A stretch of DNA of 64,000 bases, from positions 1 through 64,000 of the forward strand of contig JAFWLF010000064.1 in the NCBI GenBank assembly GCA_017511185.1, given 5' to 3'. The notes beneath the pieces are model-generated. The model saw only the letters and a program-made list of their open reading frames with translations. It was not told the origin of the DNA and did not search any database. Numbering within the stretch: position 1 is the stretch's first letter; each line of letters opens with the position of its first letter. Source of the stretch: RGIG5612 sp017511185 (GTDB taxonomy: Bacteria > Bacillota > Clostridia > Lachnospirales > Lachnospiraceae). The position numbers and the translations under genes were made by a program. Shown here one piece after another: positions 42,914-52,290 of this stretch.

Positions 42914-44530
42914 TTATCTCCACTTATTAATGGAGGCGCTGTGCGGGTTGCATTGTGACCAGCCCTGTACGACGTTGCTGCCTTTCGGGTCGCCGACCAC
43001 GATGACGTTGATCTGTTTGCGTGGAAATACCGGGATTATGGCATCGTCCGGAAGCGAAATGACGGACGGATCCCATTCGTGCTTGCCGGACTTATAATCC
43101 GGAACGATCAGACGGTCATAGATGCCGATCCGTTTCAGCTCTCCAATGCTCATCGTAATGTGGTTCCAGAAGTATTCCTCAATATCTTTGCGTGTATGGC
43201 AGCCTTCCTGCTCCTCCAGTTCTTTTGCCCGCAGAGGCGAGACCAGGATGGTTACGCCGTGCAGCAGTTCGAAAGTTTTGACTGCGGCATAGAACTCGTC
43301 CAGGTTTGGCTTGAGCATATAGTTTCCGCAGTGGCTCCAGCCGCCTGTCAGAATGGTGAGAACGCTCTCACCCTCTTTGTATCCGAGGCTTGTGGAATAT
43401 GGAGCCCACGGGCTGCTTTCTTCATTTTCCGCAAACGCAAAAGAGTAGACAGAGACGTTGCCCTGTACGCCCATCAGGTTGACGCCAACTTCGCTTCCGC
43501 CAAGGTTGATCATGGCAAGGCGGTGTGCACGTCCGATGACTGCATTTGCCCGGCCGCCCGGACCCAGTGCGCAGACAGAATCGTTCATGCCGATCTCTTT
43601 GCGGATCGGACCGTTTACGACCTGCATCCAGCTGAAGGCATTTGTGGATTTTGCTGTCTGATGATGTTTCTGATCGATACCCATGATCTCGATCATCGCA
43701 AGGATGACCGGCATATACTCCGGTTTCGCTCCTGCCATGACGGCGGTGATCGCCGCTTTCTCAACGGTAACGATACGTCCTTCCGGCGCCATCTGCGTGA
43801 CGACAATCTCATCCGGCGCGTGGGAGGTGCCCTTGAGCATTTCTGCGACACGCTCTTCTGTAGGGATAATGATTGGGAGCCCGTCGGTCATGCCGTTCTC
43901 CTGGAAGTATTCCTGCAGCTCATCTTCCGTTCCTTCTGCACAGAAGCGCGTTGGCTGCGTTGGTGTATAGACGCCGCCTTCCAGCTCTTCTTCGGTTAAT
44001 GGCCGCAGGAGTGCATCCTCAATGTCATGCAGCAGCTTTGCAAGATCTTCCTGGCTGATGTCTGTGCAAGGGAACTCGGTTTCCGCCAGACGGATCCGCA
44101 TGCCTTCCCGCTCCTGAGACATCAGGGCATCTTCTTCCAGATAATGATAGATCACGGTAAGGCCCGGGATCCCGGCGCGCTCGATGCTGCGGGCCGGCCA
44201 TGTAACGGCGCATGCGGTAGTAGAGCAGGATGGCGCAGCAAAATAGATGAAGCCGTCAGCCTTTTCCTTCATCTCCGCCCAGAGCGGCGGATCATCGGAG
44301 GAATAGCTCAGCCGCGTGCGGTATTCGAGCCGGATCCCCGCATATTTGTCGCGAAGATATGCATCCAGTGCTTTTTCGACCTCTGTAAAGCCATGGGTCT
44401 CGCCCGGCCATGAGTTGATGATGTATATCGTTTTCCCCTCCAGCGTCTCCAATCTTGGAGAAAGCGGAGCTCTCTGCACATCGTTGAACAGCCCTTTCGG
44501 GTTTAGTGCGCGTACCACATTATCTGACAT
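42914..44530 (-). CDS. UGSC-like thiol/seleno-family protein
   Basis: A 538-residue cytosolic protein. The N-terminal ~190 residues include FAAPSCSTTACAVTWPARSI followed by ERAGIPGLTVIYHYL, resembling the redox-loop region of UGSC-family (seleno)proteins. The rest (~215-538) has GRANAVIGRAHRLAMINLGG and GVNLMGVQGNVS, conserved-looking but unassigned. No in-frame TGA is present, so the active thiols would be cysteines. AAAGGAGG precedes the ATG and an extended -10 (TGA-TATATT) lies at 44552-44557. Its reaction is unknown; a reductase or hydratase role is possible. Confidence 0.55.
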   Translation of the reverse strand: MSDNVVRALNPKGLFNDVQRAPLSPRLETLEGKTIYIINSWPGETHGFTEVEKALDAYLRDKYAGIRLEYRTRLSYSSDDPPLWAEMKEKADGFIYFAAPSCSTTACAVTWPARSIERAGIPGLTVIYHYLEEDALMSQEREGMRIRLAETEFPCTDISQEDLAKLLHDIEDALLRPLTEEELEGGVYTPTQPTRFCAEGTEDELQEYFQENGMTDGLPIIIPTEERVAEMLKGTSHAPDEIVVTQMAPEGRIVTVEKAAITAVMAGAKPEYMPVILAMIEIMGIDQKHHQTAKSTNAFSWMQVVNGPIRKEIGMNDSVCALGPGGRANAVIGRAHRLAMINLGGSEVGVNLMGVQGNVSVYSFAFAENEESSPWAPYSTSLGYKEGESVLTILTGGWSHCGNYMLKPNLDEFYAAVKTFELLHGVTILVSPLRAKELEEQEGCHTRKDIEEYFWNHITMSIGELKRIGIYDRLIVPDYKSGKHEWDPSVISLPDDAIIPVFPRKQINVIVVGDPKGSNVVQGWSQCNPHSASINKWR

Positions 44531-44845
44531 TTTTATTCCTCCTTTGGCTGTAATATATCAAAGATGAATGATGTTTCAGCAGCCTGCAGTTTCAAGTCTG
44601 GCTGCAAATAAAGCTGATTTCAGTTTAGCATGGGAAATGCTGTGGTTCAACAATCGGATCCGTAGATAATATGAGGATGGGCTGCGGAATATGCAGGGGC
44701 TTGGGGATGGGCCGCGGAATGTGCAGGGGATTGGCGATGGGCTGCAGAATATGCAGGGGATTATTGAAGCAGGAAAGACGGTCTGCTAAAATGAATATCG
44801 GAATAATTGGGGTTAAAAAAGACTGGCATGTGAAAGGAGAAGAAC
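44531..44845. other. Divergent intergenic region with tandem repeat
   Basis: Holds the minus-strand promoter of the UGSC-like gene (TGA-TATATT, 44557-44552) and, on the esterase side, three 30-bp tandem repeats (44676-44765). I see no other gene; the 62-codon frame through the repeats lacks a ribosome site. Confidence 0.6.
44676..44765 (+). repeat. Three 30-bp tandem repeats upstream of the esterase gene
   Basis: Units begin with GATGGGC at 44676, 44706 and 44736 and share GGAATRTGCAGGGG (GAATATGCAGGGG in the third). Because 30 is a multiple of three they would encode a 10-residue Gly/Cys/Arg repeat in one frame. Confidence 0.9.
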
Positions 44846-46408
44846 ATGACGGATTTTGAAAATGCGAAAGTGCTGGTTAAGGAAGGATGGCTGCAGGGTT
44901 ATACACAGGGGAACTTGAAGATCTTTAAAGGTGTACCGTATGCGGCTCCGCCGATCGGAGAGCGGCGTTTTAAGAAACCATTTCCTGCCGGACACTGGAG
45001 GGGTGTAAGAAAAGCAGTTGCATACAGCGCAGCGGCGATCCAGTATGTCATGCCGGAGCCGGAAGGGGAGACGGCAGACAGTCTGCCGATCATCCAGGCA
45101 AGATCACAGTATGAAGAAGATTGTTTGTATTTAAATATCTGGTCTCCTGCAAAAACAGCGGAAGATAAACTGCCGGTTTTCATCTGGATCCATGGCGGCG
45201 GCCTGTTTGCAGGGTCCGGCGTGGAGTGCGTCTGCGACGGCGATGGATTTGCAAAAAGAAAAGACGTCATTGTTGTGACGATCAACTACCGGTTAAATGT
45301 ATTCGGCTTCTTTGCACACCCGGATCTGACGAAAGAAGGAGGCGGCTGCTCGGGCAACTACGGCCTGCATGATATGCGCATGGCCTGTCAGTGGGTGAAA
45401 GACAATATCGCGGCGTTCGGCGGCGATCCGGAGCGGATCACGATCGCCGGCCAGTCGGGCGGAGGCGCGGCAGTCAGTACGATCCTGACCTCTCCGCTGA
45501 TGAACGGCCTGGCAAAGAGAGTCTCCATAGAAAGCGGCAATGTTTACTGGGGATTTATGTATCCATTCCCGCTAAGCGAAATGGAAGAACGCGGAGTAAA
45601 ATTCATGGAAAGAGTCGGGGCGAAGAGCATTGAGGAACTGCGGGCGATGGATGCTTGGGAGATCTTTGATGCGTATCATGAGATCCCGTATCCGAACGGA
45701 TTCTCCTTCTGTGTGGATGGTGACTTTATTCCGGAACCGTTTATCGAGATGATGGATGCCGGCAAGATCAATGATTTTGACGTGCTCATTGGTTCCTGCT
45801 CACAGGAATTTCCGGCCGTCGGAAAAGACGGTATCTCCGTGGAAGACTACGAGAAATATCTGGAAGAGGCGTTCCCGGAAGTTGCGGACGATATGAAACG
45901 CTGGTATCCGGCAGCAACAAGGGACGAAGCGGCAAAAATGTGTGCTACCATCAGTTCGGATATCATGCTGGTGGGCTCTATAAAAATGGCACAGCTTTGC
46001 CATCAGTATGGGCGTAATGCTTACGTCTGGCTGATGAATAAAGAGAATGAAACGGAGCGCGGACACAGAGAAGGTTCGCCGCACTGTGCGGAAATGCCGT
46101 ATGTGTTCGGACGTGTGGATAAGGGCGAGGCAAATCCGTTCTTTGATTATCACTGGGTCGGAGCGGATTATGATTTCATGGAGCTGATCCAGAGCTACTG
46201 GTATCAATTTGCGGCAAAAGGAGACCCGAACGGCGATGGCCGGCCGGAGTGGCGACCATACAAAAAGGAATTTGATATCTGTCTCTTGGGTAACGATACG
46301 CATATGCTGACAGAAGAAGAACAGAAACGATATGTATATTACTGGGAAAAACTCCATGAGAAGAGACCAACGTCGACTTACTATATGGGAAGGCTCGGAC
46401 GTGTATAA
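44846..46408 (+). CDS. Type B carboxylesterase
   Basis: A 520-residue alpha/beta hydrolase of the carboxylesterase B / p-nitrobenzyl esterase family. The oxyanion segment is FIWIHGGGLFAGSG (~residue 110), the nucleophile elbow GQSGGGAAVS (~200), and the catalytic histidine is in REGSPHCAEMPYVFG. No signal peptide is seen, so it is cytosolic. GGAGAAG precedes the ATG. It is followed after 12 bases by a serine hydrolase of the beta-lactamase fold, so the two hydrolases are probably co-expressed. Natural ester unknown. Confidence 0.92.
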   Translation: MTDFENAKVLVKEGWLQGYTQGNLKIFKGVPYAAPPIGERRFKKPFPAGHWRGVRKAVAYSAAAIQYVMPEPEGETADSLPIIQARSQYEEDCLYLNIWSPAKTAEDKLPVFIWIHGGGLFAGSGVECVCDGDGFAKRKDVIVVTINYRLNVFGFFAHPDLTKEGGGCSGNYGLHDMRMACQWVKDNIAAFGGDPERITIAGQSGGGAAVSTILTSPLMNGLAKRVSIESGNVYWGFMYPFPLSEMEERGVKFMERVGAKSIEELRAMDAWEIFDAYHEIPYPNGFSFCVDGDFIPEPFIEMMDAGKINDFDVLIGSCSQEFPAVGKDGISVEDYEKYLEEAFPEVADDMKRWYPAATRDEAAKMCATISSDIMLVGSIKMAQLCHQYGRNAYVWLMNKENETERGHREGSPHCAEMPYVFGRVDKGEANPFFDYHWVGADYDFMELIQSYWYQFAAKGDPNGDGRPEWRPYKKEFDICLLGNDTHMLTEEEQKRYVYYWEKLHEKRPTSTYYMGRLGRV

Positions 46409-46420
46409 GGGGGATTTGCA

Positions 46421-47593
46421 ATGAATTTTGAAAAACTGACCAGTTATCTGGATGGATTAAAAGAACAGTACGGGATCCCGCAGACGGAGATCATCATCAC
46501 AAAGGATTATGAAGAAGTCTATCATCATCTGACGGGGTATTCGGATTATGAGGAGAAGGTTCCTGCATCAGAAAAAGATGGCTACTATTTTTATTCCGCG
46601 TCGAAGGTCATGACCATGATCAGCGTGATGCGGGAGATCGAGCAGGGACGCATCCATTTATATGATCCGGTCTGCAAGTATCTGCCGGAGTACGAGGTGA
46701 TGACGGTCATCGACCGCGAATTTGACATGACGGTATTTCCACCGCAGCAGCCAAGACTGGATGAGCCGCGTCATTATGCTGCCAAACAGATCCGCATTAT
46801 CGATCTGATGGCGATGATGAGCGGGATGACTTACGATCTCTCCTCGGAAGCAGTGATGCAGGTCAAACAGGCAACAGACGGGAAAGCAAGCACCAGGGAG
46901 CTGGTGGCAGCGTTTGCCAGGATGCCGCTGGCAGCAGAGCCGGGGACACGCTGGATCTACTGTCTGGGGCACGATGTCTTAGGAGCCGTAGTGGAAGTGA
47001 CATCCGGCGAGCGTTTTGGCGATTACCTGCGGAAGTATGTGTTTGATCCGGCCGGCGCGGATGACATCGGCTTCACGATGCCGGAGGGCATTAGGCTGAC
47101 AGCACAGTATGCTTTTAATCCGGAAAAACAAAAGATCCTGCCGATGAATGACCAGAATGTGTTCATCCTGAGTGAAAATTATGAGAGCGGAGGTGCGGGT
47201 CTGATGGGAACCGCTTCTGCTTACAGTAAAGTGATAGAGGCCATCGCGAATGGCGGTGTGACCAAGGACGGTAAGCGTATTTTATCGGAAGAGTCTGTCC
47301 GCATGTTTATGCACGGCGTGACCACCGGGGCCGTTCTGGAAGAATTTAAAGCAGGCGGCAAAAGAGCCAGCTACAGTTATGGGCTTGGCGTGCGCGTAAA
47401 GCATAACATGAGTGAAGGCCGGACACCGATCGGTGAGTTTGGCTGGGATGGCGCAGACGGCGCATACGCCCTGATCGATCCGGTCAACCACATCAGTATT
47501 TTCCATGCGCAGCATGTTTTCGGCTTTTTGCCGGCATACACGGAGATCCATCCGATGCTGCGGGACCTTGCGTATGAAGGGCTGGGGCTGTAA
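46421..47593 (+). CDS. Beta-lactamase-fold serine hydrolase (class C-like), copy 1
   Basis: A 390-residue protein of the penicillin-binding/class C beta-lactamase fold. The SxxK motif is SASK (residues ~64-67, YFYSASKVMTMI). The expected YxN tyrosine motif reads YCLGHDVLG, an unusual form, and a late GWDGADGAY stands near the third motif. No signal peptide, so a cytosolic esterase or amidase is more likely than resistance. The gene sits between the esterase and the sucrose-phosphorylase-type gene in one strand run. Weakly similar in type to 49174-50679. Confidence 0.82.
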   Translation: MNFEKLTSYLDGLKEQYGIPQTEIIITKDYEEVYHHLTGYSDYEEKVPASEKDGYYFYSASKVMTMISVMREIEQGRIHLYDPVCKYLPEYEVMTVIDREFDMTVFPPQQPRLDEPRHYAAKQIRIIDLMAMMSGMTYDLSSEAVMQVKQATDGKASTRELVAAFARMPLAAEPGTRWIYCLGHDVLGAVVEVTSGERFGDYLRKYVFDPAGADDIGFTMPEGIRLTAQYAFNPEKQKILPMNDQNVFILSENYESGGAGLMGTASAYSKVIEAIANGGVTKDGKRILSEESVRMFMHGVTTGAVLEEFKAGGKRASYSYGLGVRVKHNMSEGRTPIGEFGWDGADGAYALIDPVNHISIFHAQHVFGFLPAYTEIHPMLRDLAYEGLGL

Positions 47594-47643
47594 TACAGCC
47601 TATGAGTCTCGGCTGAGTAGGATTTCTGAGAGGGCATGGAACG

Positions 47644-49128
47644 ATGAGGCAGATTGAAAACAAATGTATGCTGATCACCTATGCGGACAGTATGGGCGGC
47701 GACCTGAAGGCACTGGAGCATGTGCTGGACACCTATTTTAAAGAGGAAATCGCCGGCGTTCATATTCTGCCGTTCTTCCCGTCGTCGGGAGACCGCGGGT
47801 TCGCCGTGATCAACTATGATGAGGTGGATCCTTCGTTCGGGACATGGGAGGACATAGACCGGCTGGCGGAAAAATATACACTGGCAGCCGACTTTATGCT
47901 GAACCATATCTCGATCCGCGCGGAAGAGTTCCAGGATTATATGGAAAAGGGCGATGCCTCCGCCTATCGTGATATGTTCATCCACTGGGATGAGTTCTGG
48001 CCGGAAGGCAGACCGAATGAAGAGGACCTTCGCGTTATGTATTCCCGAAAGCCGGGCGGACCTTGCCGGGAGTTTACGCTGAACGACGGCTCAAAGGTGA
48101 AGCTCTGGTGTACGTTTTATAAGGAGCAGGTCGACATCGACCCATACAGCAAGGCAACGCAGGAATACTATCGGCGGAATCTGGGCCGTCTTGCATCGCA
48201 TGTGCCGATGATCCGCTTTGACGCGTTTGCTTATACATCGAAAGTGCCGGGGACGTCGTGCTTTTTCATTGAGCCTCAGATCTGGGACATTTTAGACATC
48301 AGCATGGAGCCGCTCAGGGAAACCGGCGCGTCCATGCTGGCAGAGATTCATGAGGAATATCATATTCAGATCAAGCTGGCAGATCGCGGTCACTATGTGT
48401 ATGACTTTGCACTGCCGCTGCTACTTCTGCATGCGATCGAGTTCAAACGGACAGACCGCCTGCTGAACTGGCTTAAGATCTGCCCGCATCATCAGATCAC
48501 AACGCTGGATACACACGACGGCATTGGCGTGGTGGATGCAGCCGGCCTGATGACAGAAGATGAGATGGATGAGATATCGCAGTTGATCTTAGGCCGTTAC
48601 CGGAAAGCTTTTTCCGAGCAGCCTAAGGAACTGCAGAAATTGGACCCGCTGACACAGCAGATCATCAGCGTGGATGGGAAGCAGAAGATCTATCAGCTGC
48701 CGGGCACGTTCTTTTCCGACATGAACGAGGATGAGGACGCGTATTTACTGGCGCGCGCGGTGCAGCTGTTTACACCGGGCATCCCGCAGATCTATTATGT
48801 GGGATTGCTGGCCTGGCCAAATGACTTTGCTGCCTTGCAGCGGGGCGATGACGGCAGAGAAGTGAACCGCCACAACTTTACAGAAGAAGAAATAGCCGAG
48901 CGCATCAAGGCGCCTTTCCTGCAGAGGATGTATGCGCTGATGCGGCTGCGTAATACATCGAAAGCATTTGATGGAAGTTTTTCGGTCCGCGAAGGAAAGA
49001 AACCGCTGGAGCTGGTGATGCGATGGGAGAACGGAAATGCATTTGCCGAGCTTGCTGCGGATTTTGACACGAAGACTTTTGCGGTCCGTGTGTCAGCGGA
49101 ATCCGATGCAATTGCAAAGCAGATCTGA
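47644..49128 (+). CDS. GH13 sucrose phosphorylase-type glycosidase
   Basis: A 494-residue TIM-barrel enzyme of GH13 subfamily 18 (sucrose / sucrose-6-phosphate / glucosylglycerate phosphorylases). The start MLITYADSMGGDLKALEHVL and HILPFFPSSGDRGFAVINYD are typical; the catalytic nucleophile is Asp in MIRFDAFAY, the acid/base Glu is in LAEIHEEY and the third Asp in TTLDTHDGIG. It is cytosolic and would use phosphate to give glucose-1-phosphate; the exact acceptor among the subfamily is open. The final codons and stop are duplicated directly downstream. Confidence 0.88.
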   Translation: MRQIENKCMLITYADSMGGDLKALEHVLDTYFKEEIAGVHILPFFPSSGDRGFAVINYDEVDPSFGTWEDIDRLAEKYTLAADFMLNHISIRAEEFQDYMEKGDASAYRDMFIHWDEFWPEGRPNEEDLRVMYSRKPGGPCREFTLNDGSKVKLWCTFYKEQVDIDPYSKATQEYYRRNLGRLASHVPMIRFDAFAYTSKVPGTSCFFIEPQIWDILDISMEPLRETGASMLAEIHEEYHIQIKLADRGHYVYDFALPLLLLHAIEFKRTDRLLNWLKICPHHQITTLDTHDGIGVVDAAGLMTEDEMDEISQLILGRYRKAFSEQPKELQKLDPLTQQIISVDGKQKIYQLPGTFFSDMNEDEDAYLLARAVQLFTPGIPQIYYVGLLAWPNDFAALQRGDDGREVNRHNFTEEEIAERIKAPFLQRMYALMRLRNTSKAFDGSFSVREGKKPLELVMRWENGNAFAELAADFDTKTFAVRVSAESDAIAKQI

Positions 49129-49161
49129 CCGGAATCCGATGCACTTGCAAAGCAGATCTGA
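49097..49161 (+). repeat. 33-bp tandem duplication across the GH13 stop codon
   Basis: A 32-base string occurs at 49097-49128 and 49130-49161 with one mismatch. The first copy ends with the TGA stop of the GH13 gene; the second ends in AGATCTGA and merges into the next gene's ribosome site. Confidence 0.92.
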
Positions 49162-49173
49162 GAGGAGATCATC

Positions 49174-50679
49174 ATGGCAAGAAAAGAATTTGAACGAGTC
49201 AGCCCGGACAAGGTGGGTATCCCGCCGACATCTTTTGAGTGGCTGCTGGATAAACTGGAAGAAGGCTGGACCGAGCCGCATGGCCTTATGGTCATGAAAG
49301 ATGGCAAGATCATCGCAGAAGGGTGGTGGGCACCTTACGCACCAGGCATCGCCCATGGACTGCAGTCCCATACCAAAACCTACGCGGCGACCGCTGTTGG
49401 CATCGCGATCCGGGAAGGCCTTCTGCATCTGGAGGACAGAGTCATCGACATCTTTCCGGATAAGGCGCCGGCAGAACCGTCGGAGAATCTGAACTTATTG
49501 ACGGTACGGGACGTGCTCTGTATGGGATGCGGAATGGAGACCATGCCTTCCAATGATGATCCGGAGTGGATCCGCGCATTTCTGGCGACACCGGTCATTC
49601 ATAAACCGGGAACTGCTTTTATGTATAACTCCACAGGATCGACCCTGCTTGCGGCAATGATCAAAGAAAAGACCGGACAGGGCATGATAGAGTATCTGAC
49701 ACCGCGTCTTTTTGATAAAATAGGTATCGATGCGAACAATCTCAAATGCAGCTGCATGGCGGATGGGATAGAGATTGGCGGCGGCGGACTTTATGCGACC
49801 ACAGAAGATAATCTGCGTCTGATGAAGCTCTACTTAGACGGAGGCGTCTGGGATGGAGAGCGGATCCTGGATGAAGATTTTGTAAAGAAGGCAACATCGC
49901 TGCAAAATGAATCGGCGACAGAGCGAGCGGTCAATCCGCCGGCAGAGGATAACTTTGTCGGATATGGTTTCCAGATCTGGATGTGCCGACGCGAAGGCGT
50001 GTACCGTGCGGACGGAGCGATGGGGCAGTTTACCATTGTCTTCCCGAAATACAAAATGATCCTGGCGATCACAGAAAATGCGTCCGGCGCGACGGGCGGT
50101 GCGGTGCCGCAGAAAGTGCTGGATACCATCTGGCAATGGTATGATCATCTGCCGGAACCGGAGGAAGGATGGCACGAAGATGCAAAAGCGGCGGAGCATA
50201 TCAGGCGGCGGATGAGCATGCTGTCTTTGCCGACACCGCGGTATTCTAAGACATCGCCGCAGCAGGAAGTTTTAGCAGGAACCTATAAGCTTAAGGAAGG
50301 TAAGCTTGCCTTTAAAGTGCCGGACTTCTTTGCAAAGAAAACAGATGCGCAGGACATTGAAACGCTGACCATCGCGTTCCCGGAAAACCGTGCTGTGTTT
50401 ACTGCAATTGATAAAGGCGGCCAGGAGAAGATCCTGGAGGCAGCGATGGATGGGTCCCGCAAAGAAAACCAGGTTTATGGCCTGGCTGGAAGAGCATTGG
50501 TTTCGGCTGAGTGGGCTGCGGAAAATGACCTGGAAGTGAAGCTCCGTCTTGTGGAAACCTGTTATGAGGTGGAGATCGATTTCCATTTTGCAGATGGCAG
50601 CCTTAGGACGGAGAGTGGCAGCAGCCGTTCGTTCATGCCTGACAGGAAAGATAAGGCCGTGTTTGTACGGCAGGCATAG
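49174..50679 (+). CDS. Beta-lactamase-fold serine hydrolase (class C-like), copy 2
   Basis: A 501-residue protein. The class C fold covers residues ~15-335: SxxK motif SHTK (LQSHTKTYAATAVG), YxN motif MYNSTGSTLL and a GGGG-rich loop (IEIGGGGLYATTEDN). Residues ~350-501 form a beta-rich C-terminal extension, common in esterase-type relatives. No signal peptide. GAGAGGAG precedes the ATG. It follows the GH13 gene and precedes pyk on the same strand. Probably an esterase or acyl transferase; substrate unknown. Confidence 0.85.
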   Translation: MARKEFERVSPDKVGIPPTSFEWLLDKLEEGWTEPHGLMVMKDGKIIAEGWWAPYAPGIAHGLQSHTKTYAATAVGIAIREGLLHLEDRVIDIFPDKAPAEPSENLNLLTVRDVLCMGCGMETMPSNDDPEWIRAFLATPVIHKPGTAFMYNSTGSTLLAAMIKEKTGQGMIEYLTPRLFDKIGIDANNLKCSCMADGIEIGGGGLYATTEDNLRLMKLYLDGGVWDGERILDEDFVKKATSLQNESATERAVNPPAEDNFVGYGFQIWMCRREGVYRADGAMGQFTIVFPKYKMILAITENASGATGGAVPQKVLDTIWQWYDHLPEPEEGWHEDAKAAEHIRRRMSMLSLPTPRYSKTSPQQEVLAGTYKLKEGKLAFKVPDFFAKKTDAQDIETLTIAFPENRAVFTAIDKGGQEKILEAAMDGSRKENQVYGLAGRALVSAEWAAENDLEVKLRLVETCYEVEIDFHFADGSLRTESGSSRSFMPDRKDKAVFVRQA

Positions 50680-50746
50680 AACGATAATCAGAATATGAAT
50701 TGTGACAAGTGCAAGATAAAATCCTCTTGTTACGAAAGGAGCATAA

Positions 50747-52183
50747 ATGAGAAAAACAAAAATCATCTGTACGATCGGACCGGCAAGTGAGAGCGAGGAA
50801 GTGCTGACGGCGATGTGCCAGGCAGGCATGGATACGGCACGTTTGAACTTTTCACACGGCACACATGAGGAGCATCTGCAAAAGATCCAGACGCTGAAAA
50901 AAGTGAGGACAAAGCTGGGAATCCCGCTTCCGATCATGCTGGATACCAAGGGACCGGAGTATCGCCTTGGAACATTTGAAAACCATAAGATCGAATTAAA
51001 AGACGGCGATACATTTATTCTGACTGCGGATCAGGTAGAAGGAAACAAGGAACGCGTCAGCGTAAGTTATGACAAGCTTCCGCAGGAACTGACTCAGGGC
51101 GAGCAGATCCTGATCAATGACGGTCTTGTGGAAGTCATCGTCAAAGAGATCGAGGGCAATGACATTATCTGCACTGTGAAGCAGGGCGGCGTGCTGTCCG
51201 ACCGCAAGAGTATGAACTTCCCGGGGAAGGTGATGAAACATGAGTACCTGAGCGAGCAGGATAAAGCCGACATTTTATTTGGCATCGAGAACGGTGTAGA
51301 CTTTGTAGCGGCATCGTTTGTTTCCAATAAACAGAATGCGCTGGATCTGCGGAAATTCCTGAATGATCACGGCGGACGGGAAATCTCGATCATCGCGAAG
51401 ATCGAGAATCCGGATGGTGTGAAAAACCTGGATGAGATCTGCGAAGTGGTAGGCGGTGTTATGGTAGCAAGAGGCGACCTTGGCGTGGAGATCCCGTTTG
51501 AGGAAGTACCTGCGGTCCAGAAGATGATGACATCCAGATGCAGGAAGATGGGCAAGCGTGTTGTAACGGCAACGGAGATGCTGGAGTCCATGATCGAAAA
51601 TCCGCGGCCTACCCGTGCGGAGGCCTCCGATGTAGCAAACGCGGTCTATGAGGGAACATCTGCGATCATGCTGTCCGGCGAGACGGCAAACGGAGCGCAT
51701 CCGGTTGAGGCTGTTGCGACGATGGCTAAGATCGCGGAATACACCGAGAGTAAGATCAATTACGAGAAACTGTTTGCCACGACAGAGTATCAGATCAATA
51801 CCAACCTGGATGCTATCTCTCACGCAGTGTGCTCCATGGCTGTGGATGTGAAGGCAAAGGCCATTGTTGTCAATTCTATCACCGGCATTACGGCGCGCAT
51901 GGTCAGCCGCTTCCGCTGCCCGGCGGATATCATCGGCACCACCACCGATACGAAAACCTGGCGCAGACTGAAACTGAGCTGGGGCGTCACACCGGTCCTT
52001 AATGATAAATATGATTCGCAGGAGCGGATGTTTGAAGAAGGCATCAAGGATGCCATCGACATCCTGCATCTGAAAGCAGGGGATAAGATCGTCCTGACCG
52101 GCGGCGACATCAACGGCGAACCGGGTAATACCGATACGATCAAAGTCGTCACCGTGACGGAGGCGCAGACCGTGGTCGTGTGA
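50747..52183 (+). CDS. pyk: Pyruvate kinase
   Basis: A 478-residue glycolytic enzyme converting PEP and ADP to pyruvate and ATP. Motifs are TKIICTIGPASE at the start, MLDTKGPEYRLG, the signature SIIAKIENPDGVKNLDEI, MVARGDLGVEIP and the C-terminal allosteric domain. It lacks the extra PEP-utiliser-like C-terminal domain found in many Bacillus pyruvate kinases (~585 residues). GAAAGGAG precedes the ATG. The terminator is formed by the first two motifs of the array at 52243. Confidence 0.97.
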   Translation: MRKTKIICTIGPASESEEVLTAMCQAGMDTARLNFSHGTHEEHLQKIQTLKKVRTKLGIPLPIMLDTKGPEYRLGTFENHKIELKDGDTFILTADQVEGNKERVSVSYDKLPQELTQGEQILINDGLVEVIVKEIEGNDIICTVKQGGVLSDRKSMNFPGKVMKHEYLSEQDKADILFGIENGVDFVAASFVSNKQNALDLRKFLNDHGGREISIIAKIENPDGVKNLDEICEVVGGVMVARGDLGVEIPFEEVPAVQKMMTSRCRKMGKRVVTATEMLESMIENPRPTRAEASDVANAVYEGTSAIMLSGETANGAHPVEAVATMAKIAEYTESKINYEKLFATTEYQINTNLDAISHAVCSMAVDVKAKAIVVNSITGITARMVSRFRCPADIIGTTTDTKTWRRLKLSWGVTPVLNDKYDSQERMFEEGIKDAIDILHLKAGDKIVLTGGDINGEPGNTDTIKVVTVTEAQTVVV

Positions 52184-52242
52184 TACTGACTGCGGTTTTC
52201 CTAAGATGATGGCTTTGTAAATGTATTTTTTATAATGATTTT

Positions 52243-52290
52243 GTGGTCCAATTGGAGAAAAACCTGATTGGACCACTTTCTTTTTTGGGA
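52243..52290 (+). terminator. pyk terminator, formed by the first two array sites
   Basis: GTGGTCCAAT (52243-52252), a 14-base loop, ATTGGACCAC (52267-52276), then TTTCTTTTTT. A classical intrinsic terminator whose stem is the array motif. Confidence 0.8.

Noticed and set aside
42914..44530. Selenoprotein with in-frame UGA
   Set aside because: The frame is continuous, and the putative redox loop uses ordinary cysteine codons.
44671..44859. Small Cys/Gly repeat protein before the esterase
   Set aside because: No ribosome site, overlaps the esterase start, and is explained by the 30-bp tandem repeat.
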